DNA from: Undaria pinnatifida
Taxonomy: Eukaryota; Sar; Phaeophyceae; Laminariales; Alariaceae
Reading direction: 5' to 3'
DNA: 64,000 bases
Assembly (NCBI GenBank): GCA_012845835.1
Contig: JABAKD010000002.1
Coordinates: 17,387,129-17,451,128, forward strand
Shown one piece after another: positions 60,056 through 64,000 of this stretch (positions are counted from its first letter, which is position 1; every line of letters starts with the position of its first letter). The position numbers were made by a program, and so were the translations under genes. The notes beneath the pieces were generated by a model. The model saw nothing but the letters and a program-made list of their open reading frames with translations. It did not search any database and had not been told where the DNA came from.

Positions 60056-60809
60056 TGAGCTTCGACGAAACCTTCGATCTCACAGCTGCTGAGTGTATTC
60101 TTATGTTTATCATAAAAAAACAAAATCAAAGAGTGAGTGAAGGAAGAAACCAAAGAAAAGCTGGACCGTTTCGCAAGTAATGAAAGGAAGCGGTGTCCAA
60201 GTGGGAGGTCTTGAGAGGCCAGGGATTCACCAACCGAGCACTTTCAGCAAAAATATAAAAATAAGTAGTTCTATGCGCCTACCAGGCAGGTAATGCCTGT
60301 GAACAACAACAGCGGAGGTTGTCGCTGTTGTTGCTGCTATTGTGGGTTGGTGGTCGAGGTGGTCGTGGTGTTGTTAAATTAAAGGTGGGGGACACAGAGT
60401 GCCCCCTGCAGGTCTGCCAATTGAGCAGGTCCTCGGAGAGTACTCACTTTCGTTCCTTCGTAGAGATCAGATGTAGCTTTAAATTTATTCGTTTCCGCCT
60501 GAGGCCGGGATAGCTCCTTCTGAGACCGGAGGCTCCGATCTACTTCCTAACTTTTCCGAACCCGAAACCCATCCAAATGATCTCAAATTCGGATACTTAC
60601 AGGCCTTTCGAGGCCGTATCTTAACAGCAGTGTACTGTGTTTAGTGCGGTGCCTTCCTTAAATTAGTATCGTACCAGGTAGATGTGAGTATTATACTGTG
60701 CCTATCTATTATGATGATATATATATGCTCTTTCGTCGTGTGGTCTTTTTCAGTGTGGAAGCGCAGTGTGTCCTACAATAGTGGTAGGTCGTGGTATATG
60801 TTGCCTGCA

Positions 60810-61448
60810 TTTTGGTGTCTGTGTTTTGGTGTCAGCGTTTTGGTGTCTGTGTTTTGGTGTCTGTGTTTTGGTGTCTGTGTTTTGGTGTCTGTGTTTTGGT
60901 GTCTGTGTTTTGGTGTCTGTGCTTTGGTGTCTGTGTTTTGGTGTCTGTGTTTTGGTGTCTGTTTTTGGTGTCTGTGTTTTGGTGTCTGTGACTGTGTTTT
61001 GGTGCCTGTGTTTTGGTGTCTGTGTTTTTGTGTCTGTGTTTTGGTGTCTGTGTTTTTGTGTCAGTATTTTTGTGTCTGTGTTTTTGTGTCTGTGTTTTTG
61101 TGTCTGTGTTTTGGTGTCTGTGTTTTGGTGTCTGTGTTTTGGTGTCTGTCTTTTTGTGTCTGTGTTTTGGTGTCTGTGTTTTGGTGTCTGTGTTTTGGTG
61201 TCTGTGGTTTGGTGTCTGTGTTTTGGTGTCTGTGTTTTGGTGTCTGTGTTTTGGTGTCTGTGTTTTGGTGTCTGTGTTTTGGTGTCTGTGTTTTGGTGTC
61301 TGTGTTTTGGTGTCTGTGTTTTGGTGTCTGTGTTTTGGTGTCTGTGTTTTGGTGTCTGTGTTTTTGGTGTCTGTGTTTTGGTGTCTGTGTTTTGGTGTCT
61401 GTGTTTTGGTGTCTGTGTTTTGGTGTCTGTGTTTTGGTGTCTGTTTTT
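60810..61448. repeat. 14-bp G/T-rich minisatellite of about 45 units
   Basis: The unit gtgtctgtgttttg is repeated with minor variants (tttttgtg, gcttt, tggtttgg). Fourteen is not a multiple of three and the unit lacks stop codons in all three forward frames, so long artificial frames arise. The tract lies about 2.6 kb upstream of gene B. Confidence 0.92.
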
Positions 61449-61789
61449 GTGGTCTTCCTCAGATTAGTACAATAACAGCAGCAGCAGTTCACCCATTGCT
61501 ACTGTTGTAGTATCCATACTCTTCTTATTATTATCTAAAAAAGAAGGAATCCTGGCTCAGGCTAAATTTATTACGTGAGAAAGGGTGCATTCTACACCAG
61601 CTCCAGCATAGACGCGTGCTACTACGATATACCAGGTAGAGAGGTAGCACGTTTTGGCCAAAATAATAGTTACTTCAGAAAAGGGCCAAATCGTCGTCAT
61701 TCTTAATTTGCATTCTTATTTTGTGTTCCGTGTCATGTATATATATGCCTAGGCCATCATCACGGTTTTGTTCATCGGTTTGCGTTTTT

Positions 61790-61930
61790 AGTTTACTCAA
61801 GAATCATTGTTTGTGAAGTGTGTATCCCATGCTTCTACAGCAGCAGCAGTTTGTGGCCACAGAGCTCTTCCCTCTAGGAGGCATCGGCACGGACAATGGT
61901 TGGTTGATGTGCTGGATGTAGATGTGCGGA
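61790..61930 (-). repeat. Dispersed repeat family 1, copy 4 (partial, inverted)
   Basis: On the minus strand it reads ctacatccagcacatc, ttgtccgtgccgatgcctc, agagctctgtggccacaaa and then CTG repeats, as in the first half of the other copies. Confidence 0.5.
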
Positions 61931-63439
61931 AACAACGTCATAATCATCATAATAATCATAATCATCAGCTAAATATCCGCCTTGGGACTTCAAACGCAAA
62001 AAAATGACGAAAAAATTGATGTGAATATACAACATTATTAGCCACATACATGAAGTAATGCGAGATATACTGGTAGAGGAGGAGAATCTAGATGCGTTCG
62101 AACCGCAACGGAGGAAGCTGTGAGGCAACGTGAGGCATGCCGATGATACTCGGATTGCCTCAAGCTTCCCCTACCTAGACGCTTGATGAGATCGCGGTCG
62201 TCGCTTTTAGGCCTGTATCAATGGGCCCCTAAAAGGGTGAATGTCAAGAACACACACAAAGATAGATAGAGCTCTTCACGTGAGCAGCTCTCAGATCATA
62301 AGTGATGCCACACCACTTACCGTACGTGGCATGTGTGTCCCTGTACCGATTCACAAATATCTTACCGGCATCTTGCTGCAAATCTCAGCCCGGCTTTCTT
62401 ATTATCCTGTTTCTTACTAGATGCCCGGTACCGTCGCCGTGGCGTTTCCGCTCCGGTATTCGTAGTGGGTCGGGGTCGTGTGGGTTGCACGTGCATGAGG
62501 CATGCTTTCGTTAATCACCTTGGCTCTTCGGAGTAGGGCGCTTTGGGCTTTTCCGACAAGCTGTAAAGGCTTTACGGCTTCAGAATACGCATTTTGGCTG
62601 GCTGCGAAGCTCTTTAACACCCAGCTGACACACAATGAGCCGAATATAGTCAGGCGAGCGAGCCTACTAAGCACCCCCCCCCTCCTAGGGGAGTCATAGA
62701 AGGTGCCCCCGGAGGGCCTGCTAGACGAGGAAAGAATAGCGCTCCCGCGCATGCTGAAAAAAATGCGGAGGTGGTGGAGCCTTTGCTGCATGGGTGCGTG
62801 ACATGATTTCTCGGCCATGAAGACTTCACCCTGCTCCAGAAGAAACACTACTTCCTCCTCCTCCACCCCCTTTCTCTACGACGACGACAGGTCGACGACT
62901 TCCAGCGGCGACAACGGCCCTCAAGACGGTGTAACGTGAGAGCGTCGAGACACTCATGCGAAGACGGCCTTTGTCCTCTTTCGCGGAAGGCGTACAGCGG
63001 GGGAACTATCACACCGAGGGATGGCGTTCGGAACGATGGCCGGCAAGGAGAATCCGAGATGTGACCGGCCAGAGGAAACAGCTGGGTCCAACATTTAGCG
63101 GACGACCTCAAGGCGTGTCGAACCACCAAGGACTCCGCTGAAAGCCCCCCATTGTTGTCGGGAGTAGACACCGTGGCCCACGGTGGCTAAGAAGAGGGGC
63201 AAGTAGTGCCCCGGGGCCGTTAAGGTGGAGGACCGTTTCGTAACGACATGTGTCATGGGGGGGAGGTGAATATATACGCTGACCACGCCAAGCAAGCAAT
63301 GACAATAATAGTGGCAAGGGGAAAACGTGGATAAAAACGGCGATTTCGTTGAAGAAAAGTTGGGGAGGCGATGAGGGGGAAGGGGGAGAGGCGCATTGAT
63401 ACCGCTACCGACAAAATAAAAATGCGAATAATGTCAGAT

Positions 63440-63715
63440 CACGCGTGCTGCGGTAGAGGCGCACCACTTTTTTTTTTCTGAGGTTCCTCGCTTTAGGAGG
63501 TAAAGGCATGTCCTTCTTGTCCTTCTTAACCCAATAATTCATTCGGCGAAAAAAAAAAACTGCTACTGGATGAAAAATCCCACGGTATACGGTGAGAATA
63601 ACGCCAAAAACTAACCCATTTTCCGACTATTTTAGGTTAAGAGCCCCGTCATTCAGAAACCATTTCAGACCAAAATTGCTACCTCTATCGTAGCACGCGT
63701 CTTTTCGAAAGTGTG
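63440..63715 (+). repeat. Repeat family 5, copy 2
   Basis: It has the blocks 'gtagaggcgcacc', 'gaggtaaaggcatgtcc', 'ggttaagagccccgtcattc', 'gaaaccatttcagacc' and 'cgtagcacgcgtctt' in the same order as at 15500-15760. Confidence 0.5.
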
Positions 63716-64000
63716 GCACGTTTCCAGTTCGACGAATAAGCACTTTGTGTTCGCCTGGGGCGTGCGACAGCAGCACAGTATCGGCGCTGACATCCGGATC
63801 GACGAGAGCAGCAGTAGAAGAACAGAGAAGGAAAGTAGTACGGCAAGGTATTCGGCCCATTTGCTCGAGCGAGACAAAAACAACCTCTGCTGCCCTGAGT
63901 AAAACTTGTACCAGGTAGCAGGTATTATTTTGGCGATGACATTTGTTTTCGCTCTCCCTGTTGGGCGTAGAGCACTGCTCGCTATAACCTGCACTTAGCC

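Larger units (their letters stand above)
58237..64000. other. Upstream flank of gene B, repeat-rich, no supported gene
   Basis: This is the promoter side of gene B. I find an 18-bp tandem repeat (58645-58700), C-rich strand-asymmetric tracts with three copies of a 120-bp monomer (59428-59950), a 14-bp minisatellite (about 60810-61448), a minus-strand copy of the 'atccagcac' repeat (about 61790-61930) and a repeat shared with 15.5 kb (about 63440-63715). One minus-strand open frame at 62417-62866 has no recognisable domain and is not called. Confidence 0.5.

Noticed and set aside
60684-61510. Overlapping open frames of 165-263 codons rich in Cys, Val, Phe and Leu
   Set aside because: They are produced by the stop-free 14-bp minisatellite; three forward frames are open in the same tract.
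62417-62866. Minus-strand 149-codon frame
   Set aside because: There is no recognisable domain, no signal peptide, no splice partner and no paralogue in the window; a chance frame cannot be excluded.

Overview
The window is nuclear DNA of a eukaryote. Every convincing coding segment is a short exon (35 to 332 bp) bounded by GT-AG introns of about 0.1 to 6 kb, and none has a bacterial operon layout. The gene content (an ER-type DnaJ/thioredoxin protein and secreted beta-helix proteins with Pmp-like repeats), the long introns and the abundance of microsatellites, minisatellites and tRNA-derived repeats suggest a stramenopile alga, most likely brown-alga-like. The organism is an inference.

Four protein genes are supported. 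(1) Positions 1-6360, plus strand: the 3' part (nine exons, 465 codons plus stop) of a J-domain protein with a Gly/Phe-rich linker, a thioredoxin-like domain with a degenerate active site, and a C-terminal C-x-G-C segment resembling the end of MANF/ARMET proteins. Its start lies before the window. (2) 10789-25907, minus strand, gene A; (3) 28418-37353, plus strand, gene C; (4) 44659-58236, minus strand, gene B. Genes A, B and C are paralogues with complete reconstructed reading frames of 403, 401 and 399 residues (14, 14 and 13 exons). Each has a signal peptide, a two-Cys N-cap, a stack of beta-helix coils of about 22-30 residues with FxxN / GGA-like motifs, and a two-Cys C-cap. Nearly every coil is one exon flanked by phase-2 introns. 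A and C are head to head with 2.5 kb between their start codons; C and B are tail to tail with 7.3 kb between stop codons.

The rest is intron and intergenic DNA rich in repeats: a tandem and inverted array of tRNA-like units (22.9-24.1 kb), a poly(A)-tailed tRNA-derived SINE nested in a simple-sequence tract (21.7-22.05 kb) with relatives elsewhere, several other dispersed families, minisatellites (14.2-14.5, 60.8-61.45 kb), a CCATGGG palindrome array (11.47-11.81 kb), and a short motif TACCAGGTA that recurs 15 times.

The strongest result is the three-gene secreted beta-helix cluster with one-exon-per-coil architecture. No CRISPR array, rRNA gene or convincing functional tRNA gene was found. 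All exon models come from reading splice sites by eye together with three-way comparison of the paralogues; transcript data would settle them.
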